The notes beneath the pieces are model-generated. The model did not search any database. It was not told the origin of the DNA and saw only the letters and a list, made by a program, of their open reading frames with translations. Source: Streptomyces sp. NBC_00582 (GTDB lineage Bacteria > Actinomycetota > Actinomycetes > Streptomycetales > Streptomycetaceae). Taken from it: a DNA stretch of 64,000 bases. The DNA is taken from assembly GCF_036345155.1 (NCBI RefSeq), contig NZ_CP107772.1, forward strand, positions 1,984,001 through 2,048,000. Direction: 5' to 3'. Shown here piece by piece: positions 17,752 through 26,258 of the stretch (the stretch's first letter is position 1; each line of letters starts with the position of its first letter). Both the position numbers and the translations under genes were made by a program.

Positions 17752-18918
17752 AGGCTAAAGAGGACGGACCGTCCCTACGACATCGTGCTCTTCGGCGCGA
17801 CCGGATTCGTCGGGACGCTCACCGCCGAGTATCTCGCCGCCCACGCGCCCGAGGATCTGCGCTGGGCGATCGCCGGCCGCAGCCGCGAGAAGCTGGAGCG
17901 GCTGCGCGAGCGGCTCGGCGGGGCGGCCGGGGTGCTGACGGCCGACGTCGCGGACCCGGCGTCGCTGCGCGCCCTCGCGGAGCACGCGCGCGTGGTGGCC
18001 ACGACCGTCGGACCCTACGTTCGGTACGGCGAGGAACTCGTCGCCGCCTGCGCGGACACCGGCGCCGACTATCTGGACCTCAGCGGCGAGCCGGAGTTCC
18101 TGGACCTGATGTACGTCCGGCACGACGCCCGCGCGCGGGAGACGGGCGCGCGGCTGGTGCACGCGGCCGGCTTCGACTCCGTCCCGCACGACCTCGGCGT
18201 GTACTTCACCGTCCGGCAGCTGCCCGCGGGCGTGCCGTTGACGGTGGACGGATTCGTGACGGCGGACGCGGCCTTCTCGGGCGGCACGTTCGCCTCCGCG
18301 CTCGGCCAGTTCGCGCGTCGGAGGCAGATGGCCGCCGCCGCGCGGGACCGGCGCCGCCACGAGCCGCGGCTGATGGGCCGGCGGGCCTCGGCGTCGGCGG
18401 GCGTGCCCCGGTTCGCCCCGGAGGTCGGCGCCTGGGCACTGCCGCTGCCGACCGTGGACCCGCGGATCGTGTGCCGCTCGGCGCGGGCCCTGGAACGGTA
18501 CGGCCCCGATTTCCGCTACCGCCACTACGTGGCCGTACGACGGCTTCCGGTCGCCGTCGGCGGGGTCGCGGCCGTCGGGACGGTCGTCGCCGCCGCCCAG
18601 CTCCCGCCCGCCCGGCGCTGGCTGTCGGACCGGCTGAAGCCCGGGGACGGACCGAGCGCCGAGAGGCGGGCGCGCAGTTGGTTCTCGGTCAGGTTCGTCG
18701 GCGAGGGCGGCGGCCGGCGGGTGCTGACGGAGGTCTCGGGCGGCGACCCCGGCTACGACGAGACGGCGAAGATGTTCGCCGAGGGGGCGCTGGCGCTGGC
18801 CTGCGACGACCTGCCGCCGACGGCGGGACAGGTCACCACGGCGGTGGCCATGGGCGAGGCGCTGACCGAGCGGCTGATCCGCGCGGGCATCCGCTTCCGA
18901 GTGGCGGCGAGCCGCTGA
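17746..18918 (+). CDS. Trans-acting enoyl reductase / saccharopine-dehydrogenase-like protein
   Basis: This 390-aa protein has an N-terminal Rossmann fold (YDIVLFGATGFVGTLTAEYL), then DYLDLSGEPEF and HAAGFDSVPHDLG, typical of the mycobacterial trans-acting enoyl reductase (Rv2449c/Rv2953-like) family. A short hydrophobic stretch (VAVGGVAAVGTVVAAAQL) sits near residue 290. The ATG at 17746 is the start; the same GTGTCATGAGC string occurs 20 bp upstream but out of frame. Substrate unknown; a lipid or polyketide enoyl intermediate is possible. Confidence 0.8.
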   Translation: MSRLKRTDRPYDIVLFGATGFVGTLTAEYLAAHAPEDLRWAIAGRSREKLERLRERLGGAAGVLTADVADPASLRALAEHARVVATTVGPYVRYGEELVAACADTGADYLDLSGEPEFLDLMYVRHDARARETGARLVHAAGFDSVPHDLGVYFTVRQLPAGVPLTVDGFVTADAAFSGGTFASALGQFARRRQMAAAARDRRRHEPRLMGRRASASAGVPRFAPEVGAWALPLPTVDPRIVCRSARALERYGPDFRYRHYVAVRRLPVAVGGVAAVGTVVAAAQLPPARRWLSDRLKPGDGPSAERRARSWFSVRFVGEGGGRRVLTEVSGGDPGYDETAKMFAEGALALACDDLPPTAGQVTTAVAMGEALTERLIRAGIRFRVAASR

Positions 18919-18946
18919 GAACCCCTCTCCCGGAGCCCCGCGTCGA

Positions 18947-19093
18947 TCACATCGGCCACTCGACGAGCGTGTAGATCATTCCGACGATCCAGCCCAGGCC
19001 CGCGAGCACGGCGAGGACCAGGGCGGCGTTCACGGCGCGTTCGACGGGCCGGTTCGGGTCGGCGAGGGGCTTCGGGGCACGGTGCGTGGTCAT
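18947..19093 (-). CDS. Small membrane protein, function unknown
   Basis: This 48-aa protein starts at ATG 19093 (TTHRAPKPLADPNRPVER), followed by one or two transmembrane segments (AVNAALVLAVLAGLGWIVGM). A longer GTG-initiated frame to 19129 is less convincing. No family name recognised. Confidence 0.6.
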   Translation of the reverse strand: MTTHRAPKPLADPNRPVERAVNAALVLAVLAGLGWIVGMIYTLVEWPM

Positions 19094-19144
19094 GGGCACA
19101 GCCTGTCCGGCGGCGGCCGGCGCGCACATCCGTACGGATACTCA

Positions 19145-19183
19145 GACGGCGTACTCGGACGACGTACTCGGACGACGTACTCG
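19145..19183. repeat. Three tandem 13-bp repeats
   Basis: GACGGCGTACTCG is followed by two exact copies of GACGACGTACTCG. The repeat lies between the 3' end of the endonuclease V gene and the 5' end of the small membrane protein gene, where it could be an operator or simply slippage. Confidence 0.7.
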
Positions 19184-19206
19184 GCCGCCCGTGCCCGTAC
19201 GGCCCG

Positions 19207-19902
19207 TCAGGACCGGCCCGTCGCCTCCTGGAGCGCCCGCCGGCACAGCGCGTCGGCCCTGCGGGTCGTCTCCGGGAGGCGGAACCGCGGGGTGAGGGCG
19301 AGCGTGTGGGCGCAGGCCGTCGCCAGGGTCGTGCGGTGGCCGACGGAGACGAAGAGCGGCTTGACCCCCTCTCGGGTGCGCAGCGCGCGCCCCACCTCCT
19401 CGTCGCCCGCGAGGAGCGGCGAGGAGGATCCGCGGGGCACGTCCGGGTCGTCGTAGGTGAAGGTGAACGGGTTCTTCGCGACGCCGATCGTGGGCAGGCC
19501 GGTGAGGACCCCGAGGTGGCTCGCGAGCCCGAAGCGGCGCGGGTGGGCGAGGCCGTAGCCGTCGCAGACGACCAGGCCGGGCGGGACCGGCAGGGCGTCG
19601 AGGGCGGCCAGCACGGTCGGGATCTCCCGGAAGGCGAGCAGGCCGGGCACGTACGGGAACGAGATCCGGCCGACGGCGGTGGCCTCGGCGACGACGTCGA
19701 GGCTCGCCGCGTCCAGCACCACGGCCGCCGCGGCGACGACGTCCCGCTCGTCGTCGTAGGCCACGTCGACGCCCGTCACCCGGCCGGTCCCCGGCGGCGG
19801 GCCGGGCTCGTCCAGCACCACGCGGGCCCGCAGCGCGTCCTGGACGGCGCGGGCCTCCTCCTCGGTCGCGGGCCAGCCCGCGGGAATGTCCACAGTCGTC
19901 AT
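19207..19902 (-). CDS. nfi: Endonuclease V
   Basis: This 231-aa deaminated-DNA repair enzyme cuts one base 3' of inosine. Conserved blocks are TGVDVAYDD (catalytic Asp), FPYVPGLLAFREIP (substrate wedge), VCDGYGLAHPRRFGLASHLG (second metal ligand) and GVAKNPF. Length is normal for actinobacterial Nfi. It is monocistronic. Confidence 0.92.
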   Translation of the reverse strand: MTTVDIPAGWPATEEEARAVQDALRARVVLDEPGPPPGTGRVTGVDVAYDDERDVVAAAAVVLDAASLDVVAEATAVGRISFPYVPGLLAFREIPTVLAALDALPVPPGLVVCDGYGLAHPRRFGLASHLGVLTGLPTIGVAKNPFTFTYDDPDVPRGSSSPLLAGDEEVGRALRTREGVKPLFVSVGHRTTLATACAHTLALTPRFRLPETTRRADALCRRALQEATGRS

Positions 19903-19962
19903 GGTGAGGACGAGCGTACGGCTCCCGCGCGCGGGCCCGCGATCGGGCCTCCCGGCGGCCCG

Positions 19963-20295
19963 TCAGCTCTTCTTGTCGTCCAGGGCGCGCTGCAGCTGGC
20001 CCTTGTTCATGTCCGAGCGGCCCTTGATGCCGCGCTGCTTGGCCTCCTCGTAGAGCTGGTCGTACGTGGGCCCCTGGGAGCCCTTGCCGGACCGCTGCCC
20101 GCCGCGCCTGCCGGACGACATGTCCTGCGTGGAGGTACGGCTCGCGGTCTTCGACTCGCCGGACCGGGCGCGTTCCTTGTTGACCGTCCGCGCGGCGATC
20201 TCCTTGGCGCGCTCGGTGCTCTCGCCCCGGTCCTGCGCGCTCTCCTTGATGTGCTCGTACTGGCGCTCCCGCTTGGGGCTCGAACCGCGTGGCAT
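19963..20295 (-). CDS. Basic Rho-N-domain protein ('plasmid stabilization' type)
   Basis: This 110-aa, highly charged protein has an N-terminal Lys/Arg/Glu-rich half (PKRERQYEHIKESAQDRG) and a C-terminal SAP/Rho-N-like helix-loop-helix (TYDQLYEEAKQRGIKGRSDM, then NKGQLQRALDDKK). The C-terminal fold binds nucleic acid in Rho and related proteins. Streptomyces homologues are annotated as plasmid stabilization proteins without experimental support. Confidence 0.75.
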   Translation of the reverse strand: MPRGSSPKRERQYEHIKESAQDRGESTERAKEIAARTVNKERARSGESKTASRTSTQDMSSGRRGGQRSGKGSQGPTYDQLYEEAKQRGIKGRSDMNKGQLQRALDDKKS

Positions 20296-20358
20296 GGGCG
20301 CTCACTCCTTCCGGCTGCGCTGGGCCCTGGTGTACGCGGTCCGGGTACCCCGGATCGG

Positions 20359-21471
20359 TCAGTTCTCCAGGCGTGCCGCCCGCCCTTGTTCGCCGGCCGC
20401 CCAGCAGCCGCCGTCGGGAGCGCAGTCCACGGTGTCGTACGAGCCGGTGTCGAGGGTGCGCCAGGTGCGGCCGGCGTCGGTGGTCAGGTCGGTGCCCGTC
20501 GGGCCGACGGCGAGGGCGGCGGCGCGGCGGTGCGGGAGCCAGGCCACGCCCGAGCGGTAGGCGGGCGGCGGGGTGACGGCCGGGCGCCAGGTGCGGCCGG
20601 CGTCGCCCGTACCGGCGGCGGACCGCGGCGAGGGCTGGTCGGCGCGGTAGTCGCCGCCGACGGCGAGGCCGTGGGCGCGGTCGCGGAAGGCGAGGGCGAA
20701 CACCCCGCGCGCGGGGTCGCCGGCCGGGACGGGGGTGTCGGCGGCCGTCCAGGTCAGTCCCCGGTCGGCGGAGTGCAGCACCCGCGCGCGTGCCGCTCCG
20801 CCGGTGGCCAGCCACACGTCCTTCGGTCCGGCGGAGACCAGGCACTGGCCACTGGCGGCGAAGCCCGCCTCGCCGTCCAGGGCGGCCGGCATCCCGGTGT
20901 CGGGCAGCACCGTCCAGGTCCGGCCGCCGTCCCCGGTCGACAGGATGCGGAATCTCCCGTCCACCGGGTCGCTCATGGCGAGGCCGTGACGGCGGTCGAA
21001 GAAGGTCATGCAGTCGTAGAACGCCTTCGCGTCGGTGTTGCGGAAGGACTCCGTCCAGGTCGCTCCGCCGTCGTCGGTGCGGTACACGCGCGAGGCCTCG
21101 CCCTCGCCGATCGCCAGCACCACCGCGCGGCGGGCGTCGAACGCCTCGATGTCGCGGAACTGAAGGTCGGCGGCGCCCGGTGGAGAGACGTTCCGCCAGT
21201 GCGCCCCGCCGTCGGTGGTGCGCAGCACCGTGCCCTGGGTGCCGGACAGCCACGCGGTGCGCCGGTCGACCGCGGACAGCCCGCGGAAGCGGACCGAGGT
21301 GGTGCCGGTGTCCTTCGCCGCCCAGTGCGGGTCCGCATGGGCCTGGGCCCGGGCCGGTGCGGCCGGCAGCGTGGCCAGCGCCGCCGCGCAGGCCACCGCG
21401 GCGGCCCACGCCCTCCCCCGGGCAGTTCTTACCGTCCTTACCGTGCGTCGCGTCTTCCCCAAGCGCCTCAT
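20359..21471 (-). CDS. Secreted BNR/sialidase-like beta-propeller protein
   Basis: This 370-aa protein has an Arg-rich signal peptide (MRRLGKTRRTVRTVR, then WAAAVACAAALATLPAAPA). It has repeated Asp-box motifs such as RTTDGGAHWRN, RTDDGGATWTE, STGDGGRTWTV, HSADRGLTWTA and TTDAGRTWRT, one per propeller blade. The family includes exosialidases and photosystem assembly proteins such as Ycf48; no catalytic Arg triad was recognised, so the enzyme activity is open. ATG 21471 gives the signal peptide; the longer upstream frame is not coding. Confidence 0.8.
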   Translation of the reverse strand: MRRLGKTRRTVRTVRTARGRAWAAAVACAAALATLPAAPARAQAHADPHWAAKDTGTTSVRFRGLSAVDRRTAWLSGTQGTVLRTTDGGAHWRNVSPPGAADLQFRDIEAFDARRAVVLAIGEGEASRVYRTDDGGATWTESFRNTDAKAFYDCMTFFDRRHGLAMSDPVDGRFRILSTGDGGRTWTVLPDTGMPAALDGEAGFAASGQCLVSAGPKDVWLATGGAARARVLHSADRGLTWTAADTPVPAGDPARGVFALAFRDRAHGLAVGGDYRADQPSPRSAAGTGDAGRTWRPAVTPPPAYRSGVAWLPHRRAAALAVGPTGTDLTTDAGRTWRTLDTGSYDTVDCAPDGGCWAAGEQGRAARLEN

Positions 21472-21696
21472 GGCGGGGGAAGCTAGCCCCACGGCCCCGG
21501 TGGCGTCCAGAGGCCCCGACCGCCTCAACCACGCTGCCCGGCACGGCAGGAGAGGTGCGTCACTCCCGTGCATGAAGGCGGTGACCGAGGTCACTCGCCA
21601 TCGGTGTGCACGGATCGGCCGGTTCCAGCGTCTCTTCCTGTATCCGGTCCCCGTCCGGCCGGAAGTCCGTCCCGTCGTCAGCAAGGGAGCAAGGCG

Positions 21697-22113
21697 TTGT
21701 CCACCGTCATCGAGCAGCCCGTTGAGGCCCGTCTGGTCGCCGCCGCGCCGCGCATGCCGAGCATCCCCGCCATGCTGCACTACGACCGGAGCGATCCGTT
21801 CGCCGTCCGCATCACCTTCCCCGCCCCCGCGACCCTGGAGGGCGTCGAGGTCTGCTGGACGTTCGCCCGTGAGCTGCTCTCCGCCGGTCTCGAGCGGGCC
21901 GAGGGCCACGGCGACGTCCGCGTCCGCCCGTACGGGTACGACCGTACGGTGCTGGAGTTCCACGCCCCCGAGGGCACCGCCGTCGTGCACATCCACTCCT
22001 CGGACGTCCGCCGCTTCCTGGCCGCCACCGGCGACCTGGTGCCGGTCGGCCTGGAGCACCTCCAGCTCGACCTGGACCACGACCTGGCGGAGCTGATGCG
22101 GGACGCCTGCTGA
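21697..22113 (+). CDS. SsgA-like protein (SALP), sporulation/cell-division regulator
   Basis: This 138-aa protein starts at TTG 21697 behind an AAGGGAG ribosome-binding site. It has the SALP core: AMLHYDRSDPFAVRITFP, WTFARELL, GDVRVRPYG and the C-terminal LDLDHDLAELM. SALPs control septum placement and peptidoglycan maturation in sporulating streptomycetes. The neighbouring ABC-F gene and the pca cluster in the same region suggest SsgD, but that is from memory of gene order and not shown by the sequence itself. Confidence 0.9.
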   Translation: MSTVIEQPVEARLVAAAPRMPSIPAMLHYDRSDPFAVRITFPAPATLEGVEVCWTFARELLSAGLERAEGHGDVRVRPYGYDRTVLEFHAPEGTAVVHIHSSDVRRFLAATGDLVPVGLEHLQLDLDHDLAELMRDAC

Positions 22114-22138
22114 GCCCCCGGCGGCCGGATTTAATCCT

Positions 22139-22167
22139 TTGACGGGGCTTCACGCCCCTCCTATCGT
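22139..22167 (+). promoter_or_regulatory. Promoter of the ABC-F gene
   Basis: TTGACG (22139-22144) and TATCGT (22162-22167) are separated by 17 bp, which is close to the vegetative consensus. A transcript from here would carry a leader of about 225 nt before the ABC-F start. Confidence 0.7.
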
Positions 22168-22204
22168 CTGAAGCGGTCCTGTTGCCGTCGATTGGAGAAG
22201 GACG

Positions 22205-22216
22205 TTGCTCGTCTGA
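22205..22216 (+). CDS. Three-codon leader ORF (MLV-stop) upstream of ABC-F
   Basis: A GGAGAAGG ribosome-binding site (22194-22201) is followed at optimal distance by TTG CTC GTC TGA. A strong binding site in front of a minimal ORF is typical of antibiotic-sensing attenuators, in which a stalled ribosome changes leader folding. The assignment rests on position and site strength only. Confidence 0.5.
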   Translation: MLV

Positions 22217-22399
22217 GGTCCTGAGACACCACGCCCCACACCCGTGCGGGCGCTGCGTGCGACCTCGGCGTCTCGAGCCGTCCTTGCGCAACAGGGCTTT
22301 CTGTGTGCCCGCGCGCTTCCCGCTCCCGCGGTGGTCGCCGCCCTCCGGTGTCTCGACACGCGTCTGCCCCTGACCGCACACGCACACCGCGAGGCCGCT

Positions 22400-24022
22400 T
22401 TGACACGAAACATCACCTGTTCCTCCCTCGCCTTCTCCTGGCCCGACGGCACCGCCGTCTTCGACGGCCTCGACGTCTCGTTCGGCCCCGGCCGCACCGG
22501 GCTCGTCGGCGTCAACGGCTCCGGCAAGTCGACCCTGCTGAAGCTGATCGCCGGGCGGCTGACGCCGGCCGCCGGCACCGTGCGGGTCGCCGGCGAGGTC
22601 GGCCACCTCCCGCAGAACGTCACGCTCGACACCGGTCTGCGGGTCGACGCCGTCCTCGGCATCACCGCACAGCGGGCCGCCCTGCACGCCATCGAGGCCG
22701 GTGACGCCGCGGAGGAGCACTTCGAGACCGTCGGCGACGACTGGGACGTGGAGGAGCGGGCCCTCGCCACCCTCGGCGAGCTCGGCCTCGGCCACGTCGG
22801 CCTGGACCGCACCGTCGGCGAGCTGTCCGGCGGCGAGTCCGTCCTGCTGCGGCTGGCCGCGCTGCTGCTGCGCCGCCCCGACGTCCTGCTGCTCGACGAG
22901 CCCACCAACAACCTGGACCTGTACGCCCGCAGACGTCTGTACGCGGCCGTGGAGTCCTGGCCGGGCGTCCTGGTGGTGGTCAGCCACGACCGGGAACTGC
23001 TGGACCTCGTCGACCAGATCGCCGATCTGCACGGCGGGGAGATCACCTGGTACGGCGGCAACTTCTCCGCCTACGAGGCGGCCCTCGCCACCCAGCAGGA
23101 GGCCGCCGAGCGCATGGTGCGCGTCGCCGAGGCCGATCTGCGCCGGCAGAGGCGCGAACTGTCCGACGCCCAGGTCAAGCTGGCCCGCCGCAAGCGCTAC
23201 GGGCAGAAGATGTTCGAGCAGAAACGCGAACCGAAGATCGTCATGGGGGCGCGCAGGCGGGCGGCGCAGGAGTCCGCCGGCAAGCACCGCATCCTCCACG
23301 AGGAGCGCCTCACCGAGGCCCGGGAGCGGCTCGACGAGGCGGTGGAGGCCGTACGGGACGACGACGAGATCCGCGTCGAGCTGCCGTACACGGCCGTACC
23401 GCCGGGGCGTGAGGTGCTCACCCTGCGGAACCTGGAACTGGCGTACGGCACGCGCGTGGCGGCCTCCGTCGATCTGCGCGGCCCGGAGCGGGTGGCGATG
23501 GTCGGACGCAACGGCGCGGGCAAGACGACCCTGCTGCGCACCATCGCCGGGGAACTGGCGCCGGCCGGGGGCGAGGCGCACGCGCACGTGCCGCTGCGTT
23601 TCCTCCCGCAGCGCCTGGACGTCCTCGACGACACGCTGACGGTCGCCGAGAACGTGGCACGGTTCGCACCGGGCGCCACCAACAACCGGGTCCGGGCCCG
23701 GCTCGCCCGGTTCCTGTTCCGGGGCGCCCGTGCCGACCAGAACGCGGGGACGCTGTCCGGCGGGGAACGCTTCCGGGCGGCCCTGGCGGCGCTGATGCTC
23801 GCCGAGCCGGCACCGCAGCTGCTGATGCTGGACGAGCCGACGAACAACCTCGACATGGCGAGTGTGCGGCAGCTCACCACCGCACTGGAGTCCTACGAGG
23901 GTGCCCTCGTCGTGGCCAGTCACGATCTGCCGTTCCTGGAGTCGATCGGGATCACCCGCTGGCTGCTCCTGGACGGGGAGCTGCGTGAGAGCAGCCCGCA
24001 GGAGGTGGCGGACCCCGCGTGA
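22400..24022 (+). CDS. ABC-F family ATP-binding protein (ribosomal protection/translation factor type)
   Basis: This 540-aa protein has two ABC domains and no membrane segments. It has Walker A GVNGSGKST and GRNGAGKTT, signatures ELSGGES and LSGGER, and DEPTNNLD twice. An Arg/Lys-rich linker (QRRELSDAQVKLARRKRYGQ) enters the ribosomal E site in known ABC-F proteins. The TTG start at 22400 is chosen from the first family-like residues (TRNITCSSLAFSW). Resistance members (TlrC, LmrC, OleB) and housekeeping members cannot be separated by eye. The long leader with a mini-ORF suggests inducible antibiotic resistance. Confidence 0.92.
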   Translation: MTRNITCSSLAFSWPDGTAVFDGLDVSFGPGRTGLVGVNGSGKSTLLKLIAGRLTPAAGTVRVAGEVGHLPQNVTLDTGLRVDAVLGITAQRAALHAIEAGDAAEEHFETVGDDWDVEERALATLGELGLGHVGLDRTVGELSGGESVLLRLAALLLRRPDVLLLDEPTNNLDLYARRRLYAAVESWPGVLVVVSHDRELLDLVDQIADLHGGEITWYGGNFSAYEAALATQQEAAERMVRVAEADLRRQRRELSDAQVKLARRKRYGQKMFEQKREPKIVMGARRRAAQESAGKHRILHEERLTEARERLDEAVEAVRDDDEIRVELPYTAVPPGREVLTLRNLELAYGTRVAASVDLRGPERVAMVGRNGAGKTTLLRTIAGELAPAGGEAHAHVPLRFLPQRLDVLDDTLTVAENVARFAPGATNNRVRARLARFLFRGARADQNAGTLSGGERFRAALAALMLAEPAPQLLMLDEPTNNLDMASVRQLTTALESYEGALVVASHDLPFLESIGITRWLLLDGELRESSPQEVADPA

Positions 24023-24221
24023 GGGCGTGTCCGGCGGATCGTGCCGCCGGGCGGACCCGGGGTGGGCGGTCTCAGGAGGGGCACAGGGGGGCGGCAGGGG
24101 TTTTGTCCTGGTGGGCGCGCGCTGCATGATGGCTGACCGGCGCCGTGTCAGGGGCGCCGGTCGGACCCGCGGCGCGATCCGCCGGGCGGGCCCGTGCCCC
24201 CGCCGATTCGGAGACCCGTCC

Positions 24222-24998
24222 GTGCCCAGCAGGAAAGCCCTCGTCCGCCGCCCGAGCCCCCTCCTCGCCGAAGGGCTGGTGACCCACGTCGAGCGCGAGA
24301 AGGTCGATGTGGACCTCGCCGTCGAACAGTGGGAGGCGTACACGGAGGCGCTGCGCGCGCACGGCTGGGAGACGATCGAGGTCGACCCCGCCGACGACTG
24401 CCCGGACTCCGTGTTCGTCGAGGACACGGTGGTCATGTACAAGAACGTCGCCCTGATCGCGCGCCCCGGCGCCGAGTCCCGGCGCGCGGAGACCGACGGG
24501 GTCGAGGAGGCCGTGGCCCGCCTCGGCTGCTCGGTGAACTGGATCTGGGAGCCGGGCACCCTGGACGGCGGCGACGTGCTGAAGATCGGCGACACGATCT
24601 ACGTCGGCCGGGGCGGGCGGACCAACGCGGCCGGGCTCCAGCAGGTGCGCGCCGCGTTCGAGCCGCTCGGGGCGCGGGTGGTCGCCGTGCCGGTGAGCAA
24701 GGTGCTGCATCTGAAGTCGGCGGTCACCGCGCTGCCCGACGGCACGGTGATCGGGCACATCCCGAAGGTGGACCGGCCCTCGCTGTTCCCCCGGTTCCTG
24801 TCGGTGCCCGAGGAGGCCGGCTCGCACGTGGTGCTCCTGGGTGGCCCCAAGCTGCTCCTGTCGGCCGCCGCACCCCAGTCGGCGGAGCTCTTCGCCGACC
24901 TCGGTTTCGAGCCCGTGACGGTCGACATCGGCGAGTTCGAGAAGCTGGAGGGCTGTGTGACGTGCCTCTCGGTGAGACTGCGGGAGCTGTACGCCTGA
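24222..24998 (+). CDS. ddaH: Dimethylargininase (DDAH)
   Basis: This 258-aa amidinotransferase-fold enzyme hydrolyses N-omega-methylated arginine to citrulline and methylamine. Seen: the acidic DCPDSVFVEDT loop, GTLDGGDVLKIG, the catalytic HLKSAVTALPDG with His, and the C-terminal EGCVTCLSV with the nucleophilic Cys. The GTG start at 24222 gives the family's PSRKALVRRPS opening. A strong stem-loop follows the stop. It appears monocistronic. Confidence 0.92.
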   Translation: MPSRKALVRRPSPLLAEGLVTHVEREKVDVDLAVEQWEAYTEALRAHGWETIEVDPADDCPDSVFVEDTVVMYKNVALIARPGAESRRAETDGVEEAVARLGCSVNWIWEPGTLDGGDVLKIGDTIYVGRGGRTNAAGLQQVRAAFEPLGARVVAVPVSKVLHLKSAVTALPDGTVIGHIPKVDRPSLFPRFLSVPEEAGSHVVLLGGPKLLLSAAAPQSAELFADLGFEPVTVDIGEFEKLEGCVTCLSVRLRELYA

Positions 24999-25020
24999 CC
25001 GGGTGAGCGGATCACCTCTT

Positions 25021-25050
25021 CGGCCCCGGGACCTGCGGATCCCGGGGCCG
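25021..25050 (+). terminator. Stem-loop terminator after ddaH
   Basis: CGGCCCCGGGA and TCCCGGGGCCG form a perfect 11-bp stem with an 8-nt loop, 22 bp after the ddaH stop. Confidence 0.75.
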
Positions 25051-25111
25051 TCGCGGACCCCCGGAAAAGCGTTGGGAAGCCTGGCTGATCAGCGATCTTT
25101 ACAGCACCCTT

Positions 25112-25156
25112 AACCTACGGCTTCGTAACCTACGGATTCGTAGCCTACGATCCCGT
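25112..25156. promoter_or_regulatory. Three tandem 15-bp operator-like repeats upstream of desaturase
   Basis: The units are AACCTACGGCTTCGT, AACCTACGGATTCGT and AGCCTACGATCCCGT, head to tail. The repeats contain CTACG-N4-CGTAG-like palindromes, the shape bound by TetR-type regulators. The array ends 60 bp before the desaturase start, over the expected promoter. Confidence 0.7.
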
Positions 25157-25216
25157 AAGTTCCGGTTTCGCTCGCCGGAGTGTTCCGCTCCGTTTTCTGT
25201 CCCCCTGGAGTAGCTC

Positions 25217-26191
25217 GTGACGATCACCACCCCTCACCTCGGCAGCCCCGCCGTCTGGACCGACGCCAAGCTGCTGTACGCACTGGAGGAAGTGGTCGAG
25301 ACCGAACTCAACCGGCATCTGAAGGTCGCCAAGGACTGGATGCCGCACGAGTACGTCCCCTGGAGCGACGGCCGCAACTTCCCCGGCCTCTTCGAGGACG
25401 GCGAGGCCTGGGACAAGGAGCAGTCCAAGGTCACCGAGATCGGCCGGATCGCGCTCGTGGTGAACCTCCTCACCGAGGACAACCTGCCCAGCTACCACCA
25501 CGAGATCGCCAGCCTGTTCGGCCGGGACGGCGCCTGGGGCACCTGGGTGCACCGCTGGACCGCCGAGGAGGGCCGGCACGGCATCGTGATGCGCGACTAC
25601 CTGCTCGCCTCGCGCGCGGTGGACCCGGACAAGCTGGAGCGGTTCCGCATGGAGCACATGAGCGAGGGCTTCGAGTCGGACAACCGCCACTCGATGCTGC
25701 ACTCGGTCGCCTACGTCGCCTTCCAGGAGCTCGCGACCCGCATCTCGCACCGCAACACCGGCCACCAGTCCGGCGACCCGGTCTGCGACCGCATGCTGGC
25801 CCGGATCGCGACCGACGAGAACCTGCACATGGTCTTCTACCGCAACCTGCTGAAGGCCGCCTTCGAGCTCGCCCCCGACCTCACCATGCAGGCCGTGCGG
25901 GACGTCATCGTGAACTTCCGGATGCCCGGCCACGGCATGCCCGGCTTCGAGCGGTTCGCCGCGCAGATGGCCATCGGCGAGGTCTACAACCTGCGCATCC
26001 ACCACGACGACGTCCTCCAGCCCGTGCTGCGCCACCTCAAGGTCATGGAGATCGACGGCCTCGGCGCCGAGGGCCGCCAGGCCCAGGAGGAGCTGGGCCT
26101 GTTCCTGGGCGGCCTGGACGCGGAGGCGTCGAAGTTCGACGAGAAGCTGGCGGCGCGCAAGGCGCGGATGGCGGCGCGCGCCGGGGCCTGA
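25217..26191 (+). CDS. Acyl-ACP desaturase (stearoyl-ACP Delta9-type)
   Basis: This 324-aa soluble di-iron desaturase makes cis-monounsaturated fatty acids on acyl-ACP. Iron ligands are visible in LLTEDNLPSYHHEI, EEGRHGIVMRDYL and ATDENLHMVFYRNLL. GTG at 25217 follows a CTGGAG ribosome-binding site. It stands alone behind a triple-repeat operator, consistent with control of membrane fluidity. Length matches DesA1/A2-like actinobacterial proteins. Confidence 0.92.
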   Translation: MTITTPHLGSPAVWTDAKLLYALEEVVETELNRHLKVAKDWMPHEYVPWSDGRNFPGLFEDGEAWDKEQSKVTEIGRIALVVNLLTEDNLPSYHHEIASLFGRDGAWGTWVHRWTAEEGRHGIVMRDYLLASRAVDPDKLERFRMEHMSEGFESDNRHSMLHSVAYVAFQELATRISHRNTGHQSGDPVCDRMLARIATDENLHMVFYRNLLKAAFELAPDLTMQAVRDVIVNFRMPGHGMPGFERFAAQMAIGEVYNLRIHHDDVLQPVLRHLKVMEIDGLGAEGRQAQEELGLFLGGLDAEASKFDEKLAARKARMAARAGA

Positions 26192-26258
26192 GCCGGAGCG
26201 TGCGGGGCGCATCGAATTGCCGGTGCGCCCTGTCGGTGCCCTGCGGCATCATGCCGCC

